Of a DNA stretch of 64,000 nt, positions 43,361 to 51,681 are shown in pieces (position 1 is the first letter of the stretch; each line of letters begins with the position of its first letter). Below the pieces are notes generated by a model. It did not search any database. It had not been told where the DNA came from and saw nothing but the letters and a program-made list of their open reading frames with translations. Position numbers and translations under genes: made by a program. The stretch comes from Yinghuangia seranimata (GTDB lineage Bacteria > Actinomycetota > Actinomycetes > Streptomycetales > Streptomycetaceae). The DNA is taken from the NCBI RefSeq assembly GCF_029953285.1, contig NZ_JASAOI010000047.1, positions 89,271 to 153,270 of the forward strand, read 5' to 3'.

Positions 43361-43379
43361 TGCCTAGGGCTCCTAGGCA
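43361..43379. promoter_or_regulatory. Candidate TetR operator, tgcctagg-N3-cctaggca
   Basis: Perfect 8-bp arms around a 3-bp centre lie 17 bp upstream of the FBP gene start and 95 bp upstream of the TetR start. A half-site-like ctaggggt is at 43343-43350. CTAG is rare in such GC-rich DNA, so its repetition is notable. Confidence 0.65.
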
Positions 43380-43395
43380 CTGTTACGTTCGCAGC

Positions 43396-43890
43396 ATGAA
43401 CCCGCTCACCGAAGCCGAGATCCGCGCGTCCTTCGTCAACTGCACGCAGGGCGAGGCCAAGCGCATCTCCGTCCCCCACGACCTCGACGAGCGCCCATGG
43501 GCCGACCTCGACTTCCTCGGCTGGCGAGATCCGGGCGCCCCCGACCGGCACTACCTGGTCACCGAGCACGGCGGCCGGGTCATCGGCGTCGCCCTGCGGT
43601 CGTCCGCGCAGCAGCGCGGCTTCCTGCACCGCGGCCTGTGCTCCGTCTGCCTGACCAGCCACCCCGGCAGCGGCGTCGCCCTGATGGCGGCGCGCAAGGC
43701 GGGCGCGGCCGGGCGTCAGGGCAACTCGGTCGGCGTCTACATGTGCACCGACCTGGCCTGCTCGCTGTACGTGCGTGGCAAGAAGGCCGTCGCGCCCGGC
43801 GCGCGCATCACCGAGTCGCTGACCGTCGAGGAGCAGGTCGACCGGACCCGCGACAAGCTCGCCGGATTCCTGGAGAAGCTGCTCGCCTAG
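43396..43890 (+). CDS. FBP-domain (EF-G-binding, FusB-like zinc finger) protein
   Basis: This 164-residue protein has the C-terminal treble-clef zinc finger of the FBP/FusB type: Cys82 and Cys85 in LCSVCL, and Cys117 and Cys122 in YMCTDLAC. FusB-like proteins bind elongation factor G and rescue it from fusidic acid; the actinobacterial homologues are shorter. The N-terminus begins MNPLTEAEIRASFVNCTQGE, typical of this family. ATG 43396 is preceded by the operator-like palindrome. Its stop codon shares the CTAG with the convergent GT2 gene. Confidence 0.88.
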   Translation: MNPLTEAEIRASFVNCTQGEAKRISVPHDLDERPWADLDFLGWRDPGAPDRHYLVTEHGGRVIGVALRSSAQQRGFLHRGLCSVCLTSHPGSGVALMAARKAGAAGRQGNSVGVYMCTDLACSLYVRGKKAVAPGARITESLTVEEQVDRTRDKLAGFLEKLLA

Positions 43891-44981
43891 ACGGGCCGCA
43901 GCTTGTTGCCGTGCCAGCGCACCCAGTCCCGCCCGCGCCGCAGCGTCACCAGCGACGTGACCGGACTCAACCGTCCGCAGCGGTGCGCGCCCAGCGCCAT
44001 GCGGGCGCGCACCCCCGGGTACTCGGGCAGCGCGTGAACGTTCGTCAACTCAGCGGCCAGCCCGTACAGTTCCTCGACCGTCAGGCCGTCGGCCTCGGTC
44101 TCGCCGGCGTCCAGCGTGCGGATCACCTTGCGCAGCACGCCGCGCGCCAGCTTGCGCCGCATGTCCGCGCGCAGGTCGGCGCCGTACGCCAGACCCTTGC
44201 CGTCATTGTCCAGGAACGACTCGTAGCCGTCCCGTAGTTGGGCCAGCCGGGCGCGGGCGTCGAACGTCGAGTGGTGCATGTTGCTGTCGTGCATCCGGTA
44301 GTACGCCTGGTCGGAGTCCGGCAGCCAGCCGACCGCGCCGCGCCGCGCGAGCCGCAGCCACATCTCAAGGTCGCCCGAGTGCGGCAGCGCGGGGCTGTAC
44401 CCGCCGGCGTCGTGGTGCGCGGACGTGCGCGCGACGACCTCGGGGGACAGGATCAGGTTTCGCCCCGCCCGGAACACCCCCTTGATCCACCGCTCGCCGG
44501 ACCACGTCCGCTGCCGGGTGCCCGCGCGGGCGGCCGGCAGCGGGGCGCCGCTGGTGAACTTCACGGGGTTGCCGTACACGAACGTCACGTCCGGGCGCGC
44601 TTCCATCAGCCGCGTCGCGCGTCCCAGCGCGCCCGGCGGCAGCAGGTCGTCGGCCGACAGCAGCACGCAGTAGTCGCCGTCGGCCCACTCCAGCAGGCCC
44701 TCGTTGTACGTCGCGATGTGGCCCTTGTTGGTCTTGTGCCGCGAGTACGTGACGCGCGGGTCGCGCGCCAGGTCCGCGCCGACCTCGGGCGTGCCGTCCG
44801 TCGACGCGTCGTCCAGGATCAGGACGCGCACGTCCACGCCCTCCTGGTCGAGCAGGCTCCCGACGTTCGTCGGGAGATAGCGCGCGTAGTTGTACGACGG
44901 CACCACGATGCTCACGCTCGGCGTACGCGCGGCCGGGGTCTCCGCCCCGCCGTCGCTCACCGACACCGCCTCGGCGGTCAT
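43887..44981 (-). CDS. Glycosyltransferase family 2
   Basis: This 364-residue GT-A enzyme has VSIVVPSYNYARYLPTNVGS, LILDDASTDGTPEV and the DxD-like LLSADDLLPPGALGRAT, with HSGDLEMWLRLARRG as the catalytic-base region. It is the last gene of a three-gene minus-strand operon (deacetylase, CelD-like, GT2), 8 bp after the CelD-like stop. It shares its CTAG stop with the convergent FBP gene. Its acceptor is probably the same lipid-linked glycan. Confidence 0.9.
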   Translation of the reverse strand: MTAEAVSVSDGGAETPAARTPSVSIVVPSYNYARYLPTNVGSLLDQEGVDVRVLILDDASTDGTPEVGADLARDPRVTYSRHKTNKGHIATYNEGLLEWADGDYCVLLSADDLLPPGALGRATRLMEARPDVTFVYGNPVKFTSGAPLPAARAGTRQRTWSGERWIKGVFRAGRNLILSPEVVARTSAHHDAGGYSPALPHSGDLEMWLRLARRGAVGWLPDSDQAYYRMHDSNMHHSTFDARARLAQLRDGYESFLDNDGKGLAYGADLRADMRRKLARGVLRKVIRTLDAGETEADGLTVEELYGLAAELTNVHALPEYPGVRARMALGAHRCGRLSPVTSLVTLRRGRDWVRWHGNKLRPV

Positions 44982-44989
44982 CCGCTCCC

Positions 44990-46072
44990 TCACCTTTCCG
45001 AGACCGCGGCAGCCCGCCGGCTCCGCAACGCCTTGACCCGCACCCGCCCGCCCAGCAGCAGACCCGACAGGCCGCGTCCGGCGAGCCACGTCGTGTCGTG
45101 CCGGTCCACGGCGCCGAAGCGGTACTTGTACTCCTCGGCGCCGCGCAGGAAGTCGAACACCGTGGCGCCCGCGTCACGCACCGACGCAACCGTCTCCGAC
45201 ACCAGCACGGTGCCGAGGCTCAGCCGCGCGAACGACGGGTCCCAGCCCGTCTGGTAGTACGAGAACGTGCCGCCCCACAGGAACCCGTACAGGACGCCGA
45301 CCGGGCCGTCCGGGCCGTCGGCGACCATCGCGCACGGGCCCCGGCCGGGCGCCGCGCGGTCCATGAGCGCGCGGTGGAACGGCGTGCGCGACGCGTCGAA
45401 CGTCGTCGCCCGGCCGATCGCCTCCTGCCTGCGGGCGTGCAGGCCGAGCAGGGCGTCGAACGTCACGGCGTCCAACGTCCCGGGCGGCACGAACCGGAAG
45501 GTGACGCCCTCCGCCGCGAGCCGGCGCTTGTAGTGCCGCAGGTCCTTGCGGAAACGCGCCGAACCGATGGTGTCCGGGTCGGCGGGCATCGTCGGGCACG
45601 CGGTGCGCTCCACCAGGCGCGCGCCGGGCGGCACATAGGCGGCGCCCGTCGCCTCGTCCAGGTTGGGCAGCCACAGCGTGTGCCGGCGCGCGGCCGCCTC
45701 GAACCACGCGCGCACGTCGTCCGCGCGCCGCGGGTCGACGGCGAAGCCGCAGTGGTCGGCGGCGCCCGCGCCCGCACCGAGCACCGTGAGGCAGCGCGCT
45801 CCGGACGGCAGCCGCGGATGCAGCGCCTGACGGATGTTCAGCAGCGGGACGACCGCCTGGGGTTCGCCCTCCGCGCCGCGCCACACCGCGACCAGCGGAC
45901 GGCCCGGCAGCTCCGCGCCGAGCGTCTCCGCCCACGACAGCACCCAGTCGGGCGTCGCGAAGTACGAGGCACCGGTCGACGCGGCCAGCTCACGCCACGC
46001 CGGGGCCAGCTTGTCCAGAGCGACGGGGTCCGTCACCACCGCCGGAAGCGCCGACGCCGACACCGCGCTCAC
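44990..46072 (-). CDS. CelD/FemAB-like GNAT acyltransferase
   Basis: This 360-residue protein has the CelD/FemAB-type GNAT fold: ATPDWVLSWAETLG near residues 39-52, RFRKDLRHYKRRLAAEG (about 171-187) and the C-terminal FSYYQTGWDPSFARLSLGTV and FDFLRGAEEYKYRFGAVD. Members modify cell-wall or exopolysaccharide precursors by acyl or aminoacyl transfer. The GTG start at 46072 overlaps the deacetylase stop (GTGA). It is paralogous in type to the gene at 47519. Confidence 0.85.
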   Translation of the reverse strand: MSAVSASALPAVVTDPVALDKLAPAWRELAASTGASYFATPDWVLSWAETLGAELPGRPLVAVWRGAEGEPQAVVPLLNIRQALHPRLPSGARCLTVLGAGAGAADHCGFAVDPRRADDVRAWFEAAARRHTLWLPNLDEATGAAYVPPGARLVERTACPTMPADPDTIGSARFRKDLRHYKRRLAAEGVTFRFVPPGTLDAVTFDALLGLHARRQEAIGRATTFDASRTPFHRALMDRAAPGRGPCAMVADGPDGPVGVLYGFLWGGTFSYYQTGWDPSFARLSLGTVLVSETVASVRDAGATVFDFLRGAEEYKYRFGAVDRHDTTWLAGRGLSGLLLGGRVRVKALRSRRAAAVSER

Positions 46073-46935
46073 CCCCGCCCCCGCAGGCCGTGCACCGCCG
46101 GATGCAGGCCCGACAGGATCGTCTCGAAACGGTCGGGCGACGTGGTCGTCGCGATCCGCAGCCGGGAGATCCGCAGCGGATGGTCCGGCAGCCGCGGCCC
46201 GAGCCGGTGGTCGAACAGGAACGCCGTCCCGTAACCGAGGTCGTCGAGCACCCGCTCGGCGCGCGCGTCCCAGTTGCCGTTCGGGTACGCGAACGAGCGC
46301 GGCGCGTGCCCGAGGATCTCCGTGAGCCGCTCGTGCGCCGCCACGATCTCGGTGCGGATGTCGTCGTCCCCGCACCGGTCGAGCAGCGGGTGGGTCAGCG
46401 AGTGGTTCTCCACGCGCACCCCGCCGGAGTCGAGTTCACGCACCTCCGCGGCGGTCAACTGCCGCTGGCGCACCGGCGGGTGGCCGGCGCGCAACGTGTC
46501 CAGGGTGGCGAGGCGTTCGGCCTGCGGGACGGTCTTGAGGTGCCGCAGCCACTGCGCCGTGCCCCGCTCGGGGCCCGCCCCGGCCGCGACCAACCGGTCG
46601 ACCTCGTGCCACCAGTACGGCGTTTCGGTGTCCACCAGCGACGGGATCACGAACGCCACGGCCGGGACGCCCCGTTCACGCAGCACCGGCAACCCGTGCT
46701 CGTAGACGCTGCGCTCGCCGTCGTCGAAGGTGACCAGCACCGCGCGCCCCGGCAGCGGCCGCCGCAGCGCGACGGCGTGCTCCACCTCGTCCAGCGACAC
46801 CGGCCGCGCGATGCGCAGCAGCCGGTCGACCTGGCGGGCGAACCCCTCCGGGTCGTCGACCCCGTGGTACCCGAGCACCGCGAGACGCCCGGACGCCCGT
46901 CCGCCGAACCACCACTGAGCGGGCGACCTGCGCAT
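46069..46935 (-). CDS. Polysaccharide deacetylase (NodB/CE4)
   Basis: This CE4 deacetylase of about 288 residues has the DD motif in VLVTFDDGERSVYEHG (Asp71-Asp72), HSLTH (metal-binding His-x3-His) near residue 183, and SFAYPNGNWDARAE as motif 3. It removes acetyl groups from an N-acetylated sugar polymer or lipid intermediate. There is no clear signal peptide, so it may work in the cytoplasm or at the membrane. The start is taken as ATG 46935; a TTG at 46983 with GGGGAG in front is an alternative. It heads an operon with CelD-like and GT2 genes. Confidence 0.9.
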   Translation of the reverse strand: MRRSPAQWWFGGRASGRLAVLGYHGVDDPEGFARQVDRLLRIARPVSLDEVEHAVALRRPLPGRAVLVTFDDGERSVYEHGLPVLRERGVPAVAFVIPSLVDTETPYWWHEVDRLVAAGAGPERGTAQWLRHLKTVPQAERLATLDTLRAGHPPVRQRQLTAAEVRELDSGGVRVENHSLTHPLLDRCGDDDIRTEIVAAHERLTEILGHAPRSFAYPNGNWDARAERVLDDLGYGTAFLFDHRLGPRLPDHPLRISRLRIATTTSPDRFETILSGLHPAVHGLRGRG

Positions 46936-47518
46936 CAGCACGTCGCCGCCATCGCGCAGACCCGCGCGCAGGCTTGATCGCAAAACCCGCTCCCCACGAA
47001 TTCCGACCGACCCCCGGACCCCCCGAGGGGTCCTCCCCAGAGGGAACGGTAACAAGGGTTTTCACACACCGTCAGCCGGTTCCTGCGAACCGTGAACGAC
47101 AGTGACTACGCCGACGGCGCACATCCGCACTAGTCACACCCCATAAGCGCTGGTGCGCCTGGGACTGCTGGGCCCGGGCGCGCCGCGTTGGACGGACGGA
47201 CTACACGGGGCAATCGCGAATTCATGGAGAAACCACCCACATGGCGGCTTGCGTGGGCCTAGTCTGAACGGCGGGTGGGCTGCGTCCGGGTGGGGGAGCA
47301 TCGGGGCGCCGCTCAAGAGCACACCCCGGCACCGCTCACGCCGGGGCTGAGAGACGCTGGGGTCTCATGGTGGGGGCGGAATCAACCATGCGCGCCGACA
47401 GGGCCGTCGGGCGCACGGTGGTCAGGACGAACGGCGCACGAACACCGCACGCGGCGAACCCCCGCAGGGGCGGACACCGCACGCGCGGGGGCCGTTCCGC
47501 ACGGCCGGAGCCGGTGCG
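46936..47518. other. Divergent promoter region between two polysaccharide operons
   Basis: This 580-bp spacer carries no convincing gene. It contains an inverted repeat cggttc-ctgc-gaaccg (47077-47092), candidate -10 elements and low-complexity GC-rich DNA. It separates the minus-strand deacetylase operon from the plus-strand CelD-like operon and must hold both promoters. Confidence 0.6.
47077..47092. promoter_or_regulatory. Inverted repeat cggttc-N4-gaaccg in divergent spacer
   Basis: A perfect 6-bp-arm inverted repeat lies between the divergent polysaccharide operons. It could be a shared operator. Confidence 0.35.
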
Positions 47519-48664
47519 TTGAGCGCCCATGCGCGGTTCCTGCGCGCAGCGGAGCTCGACAGCACCTTCGCCGACGGCTGGGACGCGCTCGCCGCCTCGC
47601 GCGGCGAACTCGCCGACTGCTTCGACACGCACGCCTGGGCCTCCGGCGTACTCGCGCACAACCCCGGCACCGCCGAACGCGCCCGTGTCGCCGCCGTCGT
47701 GGACGACACCACCGGCCAGCCGCTCAGCGTCCTCGCCCTCGAACACCTCGGCGGCGGCCGCTACACGACCCTCGCGGAGGACCGGCCCCGCTCCCGAGTG
47801 ACGAGCACGCAGCCCGATCTCACCCAGCTCGCCGAACAGTTGGCCGAGGCCGGCGTCCGCGACCTGCGGCTGCGCCGACTGCCCAGCCGCGACCCCGCGA
47901 CCCACCGGCTCCTGCGCGCGCTGCGCGCGGCCGGCTACCGCGTCCACGCCCGCGAACGCTCCCACGACATGCTCGCCGACGCCCGCGACGGCTGGGAGGG
48001 GCACCGCGCCCGCTTCCGCAGCTTCCACACGCACTGCGGCCGCGTCGCCCGCAAGATCGCCAAGCACGGCCCGCACTCCTTCGACGTCTACACCGAACCC
48101 GAGCGCGTCGACGAGGGGTTCGAGGCCTACGCCGACCTCTTCCCGCGCAGCTGGAAGGGCCCGCTGCCCCCCGCCACCCGCGCCGAACGCCACGACCTGG
48201 TGCGCCGCGCCGCCGAACGCGGCTGGGCCCGGCTCTACGTGCTGCGCCTGGACGGCCGACCCGCCGCCACCTACCTGTGGTTCCGGGTCGGCTCCGTCGC
48301 ACTGTGGCACTCGACCGCGTACGACGAGGAGTTCGCCGCGCTCGGCGTCGGCAACCTCGCCATGTGGCGCGCCCACGAGCACATCCTCACCGAGCACGCC
48401 GACGGCGGCGCGACGGAAGGGGACGCCCCGCCGACCCTCGTCGACCTGCTGCCGACCACCACGACGCAGAAACTCCGCCTCGCCCCCGAGCACCCGCCGC
48501 TCCTCGACGTCGAGGCGGTCCGCGGCCGCCCGCTCGTCGCGGCGGCGCTGCCCGTCCGCGCCCTCGCCCGCACCGCGCAGGCCGCGGCCGTCGGGCGGCT
48601 CCGGGCCCGGGCGCGGGGCCGCACCACCGCACACACCGAGACACCAGGGGGCACCACCGCATGA
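47519..48664 (+). CDS. CelD/FemAB-like GNAT acyltransferase
   Basis: This 381-residue protein is of the same CelD-type GNAT class as the gene at 44990: FDTHAWASGVLAHNPG, a central HTHCGRVARKIAKHG (about 175-189), LFPRSWKGPLPPATR and a C-terminal WHSTAYDEEFAALGVGNLAM. It probably transfers an acyl or amino acid group to a polymer building block. The start is a TTG with a GGAG site 8 bp away. Its stop overlaps the deacetylase start (ATGA). Confidence 0.82.
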   Translation: MSAHARFLRAAELDSTFADGWDALAASRGELADCFDTHAWASGVLAHNPGTAERARVAAVVDDTTGQPLSVLALEHLGGGRYTTLAEDRPRSRVTSTQPDLTQLAEQLAEAGVRDLRLRRLPSRDPATHRLLRALRAAGYRVHARERSHDMLADARDGWEGHRARFRSFHTHCGRVARKIAKHGPHSFDVYTEPERVDEGFEAYADLFPRSWKGPLPPATRAERHDLVRRAAERGWARLYVLRLDGRPAATYLWFRVGSVALWHSTAYDEEFAALGVGNLAMWRAHEHILTEHADGGATEGDAPPTLVDLLPTTTTQKLRLAPEHPPLLDVEAVRGRPLVAAALPVRALARTAQAAAVGRLRARARGRTTAHTETPGGTTA

Positions 48665-49473
48665 GTCCGCTCAGCGGAGACACCGTCCGCACCACCCTCA
48701 AGCAGGGACTCGCCCGCACCGCCGGGCGCCGCCCCGGGGCCGGCGCGACCGTCCTGATCTACCACCGCGTCGGCGGCGGCACCCGCGACGAACTCGACCT
48801 GCCCGCCGACCGCTTCGCGGCGCAGCTCGACACCATCCCGGACGGCCGCGTGGTCCCCCTCGACACCGCCCTCGACCGGCTCGAAAGCGACGACCGCACC
48901 CCCTCGGTGGTGCTCACCTTCGACGACGGCTTCGCCGACGTCTACGCCAACGCCTGGCCGCTCCTGCGCGACCGCCGCCTGCCGTTCACGCTCTACCTCG
49001 CCACCGGCATGGTCGGCGACACCATGCGCTGGGAGGGCTCCACCGGCACCAGCGCCGGATCACCCGCCCTGACCTGGGAACAGCTCGCCGAGATGCAGGA
49101 CAGCGGGCTGCTCACCATCGGCAACCACACCCGCAGCCACGCCCGCCCCGAAGACCTCACCGAAGCGGAACTCGACGCCGCCTCCGAGGACATCGACAAG
49201 CACCTCGGCGTACGGCCCGACCACTTCGCGTACACCTGGGGCGTCCCCGTCCCGGCGATGGAGCACGCGCTGCGCTGCCGGTTCCGCAGCGCCGCCACCG
49301 GCGCGCTGGGCCGCAACCTGCCCGGCGACGACCCCATACGCCTGCGCCGCGTCCCGGTCCGCCGCACCGACCCGACGCGGTTCTTCGCGGCGAAGCTCAC
49401 CGGCGCCCTCGGGCCCGAACGCGCGTACGCCCGCGTCGTCGCGCTCGGCAAGAAGGCGGGAGCACATGCCTGA
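48661..49473 (+). CDS. Polysaccharide deacetylase (NodB/CE4)
   Basis: This 270-residue CE4 protein has VVLTFDDGFADVYANAWPLL (Asp88-Asp89), a GNHTRSHARP motif with His-x3-His, and a motif 3-like FAYTWGVPVPAMEHAL. It opens with ATVLIYHRVGGGTRDEL, as in many exopolysaccharide-operon deacetylases. No signal peptide is seen. ATG 48661 overlaps the upstream stop and it overlaps the next gene by 8 bp. Confidence 0.9.
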   Translation: MSPLSGDTVRTTLKQGLARTAGRRPGAGATVLIYHRVGGGTRDELDLPADRFAAQLDTIPDGRVVPLDTALDRLESDDRTPSVVLTFDDGFADVYANAWPLLRDRRLPFTLYLATGMVGDTMRWEGSTGTSAGSPALTWEQLAEMQDSGLLTIGNHTRSHARPEDLTEAELDAASEDIDKHLGVRPDHFAYTWGVPVPAMEHALRCRFRSAATGALGRNLPGDDPIRLRRVPVRRTDPTRFFAAKLTGALGPERAYARVVALGKKAGAHA

Positions 49474-50836
49474 CCCCGGAACCCCGGAACCCGCCCCGTC
49501 CGACGCGAACGACAGCCCGTCCGACGCAACCTCACGCCCGGGCCGCGAGTCGAACGAGAGTCACCAGCACCACCGGCCCACCCTGTCACCGGAGTCCGAC
49601 GTGCCGCCGCAGCCCACCGCCACCGCCCCTGCCGACCACGCGGGCGCGGCGGACGCCACCCCGACCGGCCCCGGCGGCCGGCCGCTGCGCGTCGCGCACC
49701 TGACCACCGTCGACATGAGCCTCGCGCTGCTGCTGCGCACCGAGCTCGAGTACGACGTCGCGGCCGGGTTCGAGGTGTTCGGGCTCAGCGCGCCCGGGCC
49801 GTACGTGCCCGAGGTCGAGGCGCTCGGCGTCACCCACGTGCCGCTCGCCGCGCTCACCCGCTCGTGGGACCTCAAGCGCGACGCCGCCGCGGCCCGCGAA
49901 CTCGCCGCCACACTGCGGGCGCTCGACCTCGACGTCCTGCACACGCACAACCCCAAGACCGGCGTGCTCGGCCGTATCCTCGGCCGCGCGGTCGGCGTGC
50001 CCGTGGTCGTGAACACCTGCCACGGCCTGTGGATCCGCCCCGGCGACCCGTGGCCCAAGCGCGCGTTCGTGCTCGGCGCCGAGTCCGTCGCCGCCCGCGC
50101 GTCGCACGCCGAGCTGTACCAGAACGCCACCGACCACGGCACGCTCGCCCGGGCCGTGCCCGGCTGGCGCTCCCGCGTCGTCGGCAACGGCACCGACCTC
50201 ACCCGCTTCCGGCCCGATCCGGCCGCCCGCCGCCGCGTGCGCGCCGAAATCGGCGTCTCCGACGACGAGATCCTGGTCGGCGGCATCGGCCGCCGGGTCG
50301 CCGAGAAGGGCATCGCCGAGTACGAGGCCGCCGCCGCGACACTCGCCGGCAAGGCCCGCTTCGTGTGGATCGGCCCCGAAGACCTCGACAAGGCCGACGC
50401 GTTCAGCGGCGCCGTCGACACACCCGTCGAATACCTCGGTGCCCGCAGCGACATGCCCGCCGTCTACGCGGCACTCGACCTGTTCGTCCTGCCCTCCCAC
50501 CGCGAGGGCTTCTCGCGCTCCGCGATGGAGGCCGCCGCGTGCGGCGTCCCCATGGTCCTCAGCGACATCCGCGGCTGCCGCGAGATCGGCACCCACGGCG
50601 AACACCTGCTCCTGGCACCGCCGCACGACCCGGCGGCACTCGCCGAGGCGATCGACCGCATGCTGACCGAGCCCGGACTCCGCGCCCGGCTCGCCGAAGC
50701 CGGACGACGCCGCGCGCTCGCCGAGTTCGACCAGCGGCGCGTCGCCCGCATATCCGTCGACACCTACCGCGCCGTCGCGCGTCGCAAGCGGCTCGGCTGG
50801 CTCGACAGCGCACCGTCCCCGGGAGGCGCGGCATGA
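49466..50836 (+). CDS. Glycosyltransferase family 4
   Basis: This 456-residue GT4 has a disordered leader of about 70 residues (Pro/Ser/Asp-rich), then LRVAHLTTVDMSLALLLRTE, HTHNPKTGVLGRILGRAVGV, and the donor E-x7-E in SHREGFSRSAMEAAACGVPM. The architecture is that of WcaL/EpsF-like exopolysaccharide transferases. It overlaps the deacetylase gene by 8 bp and is followed 110 bp later by the priming transferase. Confidence 0.9.
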   Translation: MPDPGTPEPAPSDANDSPSDATSRPGRESNESHQHHRPTLSPESDVPPQPTATAPADHAGAADATPTGPGGRPLRVAHLTTVDMSLALLLRTELEYDVAAGFEVFGLSAPGPYVPEVEALGVTHVPLAALTRSWDLKRDAAAARELAATLRALDLDVLHTHNPKTGVLGRILGRAVGVPVVVNTCHGLWIRPGDPWPKRAFVLGAESVAARASHAELYQNATDHGTLARAVPGWRSRVVGNGTDLTRFRPDPAARRRVRAEIGVSDDEILVGGIGRRVAEKGIAEYEAAAATLAGKARFVWIGPEDLDKADAFSGAVDTPVEYLGARSDMPAVYAALDLFVLPSHREGFSRSAMEAAACGVPMVLSDIRGCREIGTHGEHLLLAPPHDPAALAEAIDRMLTEPGLRARLAEAGRRRALAEFDQRRVARISVDTYRAVARRKRLGWLDSAPSPGGAA

Positions 50837-50945
50837 GACGCCGGGTCGGAAGCCATCCGAGACGCCGCACCAGGCCCGGCCGACTATCCGGGCACCACCT
50901 CGACCGACCACCGGCACAGCAGGCATCACACGGGAGGAGCACGGC

Positions 50946-51647
50946 ATGATGCGAAGGCTGTTCGACATCGCGACCGCCGCGCTGACGCTGTTGCTGCTCG
51001 GCCCCGCGATGATCGTGATCGCGATCCTGATCCGCACGACCATGGGCGGCCCGGTGCTGTTCCGGCAGACCCGCAGCGGCCGCCACGGCCGCGAGTTCCG
51101 CATCCTCAAGTTCCGCACCATGCGCCACCCGCGCTACCCGGACGAGCCCGACCCGGACCGCATCAGCCGCGTCGGACAGATCCTGCGGACCACGAGCATG
51201 GACGAACTACCGCAGCTCATCAACGTGTTGACCGGCGACATGTCCGTCATCGGCCCGCGCCCGACGCTGCCCGAACAGGTCGTGCACTACACGCCCCGGC
51301 AGCGCGGCCGCCTCGACGTCCGCCCCGGCCTCACCGGCTGGGCGCAGGTACAGGGCCGCAACGCGCTGAGCTGGCCCGCGCGCATCGAGTACGACCTCTA
51401 CTACGTGCGCAACCACGGTCTGCGGCTGGACGTGAAGATCCTGCTGCGTACCGTCGGCGTGCTGCTCAAGCCGCAGGGCATCACCGGAGCCGGCGGCGTC
51501 AACCCGGGCTTCCCCATCCCCGTCGACAACCTCCCGGCCGACAAGGCCGCGGCCGCCCACGAAGCCGCCGCGCTCCAGGCGTCGTGGGCCGTCCCGATGG
51601 TCGCCCCGAGCACCGCCGACGCGATCCCGGCCGAGGAAGCCTCCTGA
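50946..51647 (+). CDS. Priming undecaprenyl-phosphate sugar phosphotransferase (PglC/WcaJ-type)
   Basis: This 233-residue monotopic phosphoglycosyltransferase transfers a sugar-1-phosphate from a nucleotide sugar to undecaprenyl phosphate, the first step of polymer assembly. The N-terminal membrane helix (about 6-28) is followed by FRILKFRTMRHP, the catalytic Asp-Glu in RTTSMDELPQLINVL, VIGPRPTLPEQ and RPGLTGWAQVQGRN. It lacks the extra N-terminal helices of WbaP, so it is of the small PglC type. The last 55 residues are alanine-rich. Confidence 0.95.
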   Translation: MMRRLFDIATAALTLLLLGPAMIVIAILIRTTMGGPVLFRQTRSGRHGREFRILKFRTMRHPRYPDEPDPDRISRVGQILRTTSMDELPQLINVLTGDMSVIGPRPTLPEQVVHYTPRQRGRLDVRPGLTGWAQVQGRNALSWPARIEYDLYYVRNHGLRLDVKILLRTVGVLLKPQGITGAGGVNPGFPIPVDNLPADKAAAAHEAAALQASWAVPMVAPSTADAIPAEEAS

Positions 51648-51681
51648 TCTCCACACCCGCGGACCAACCTACGGCCCCGGA

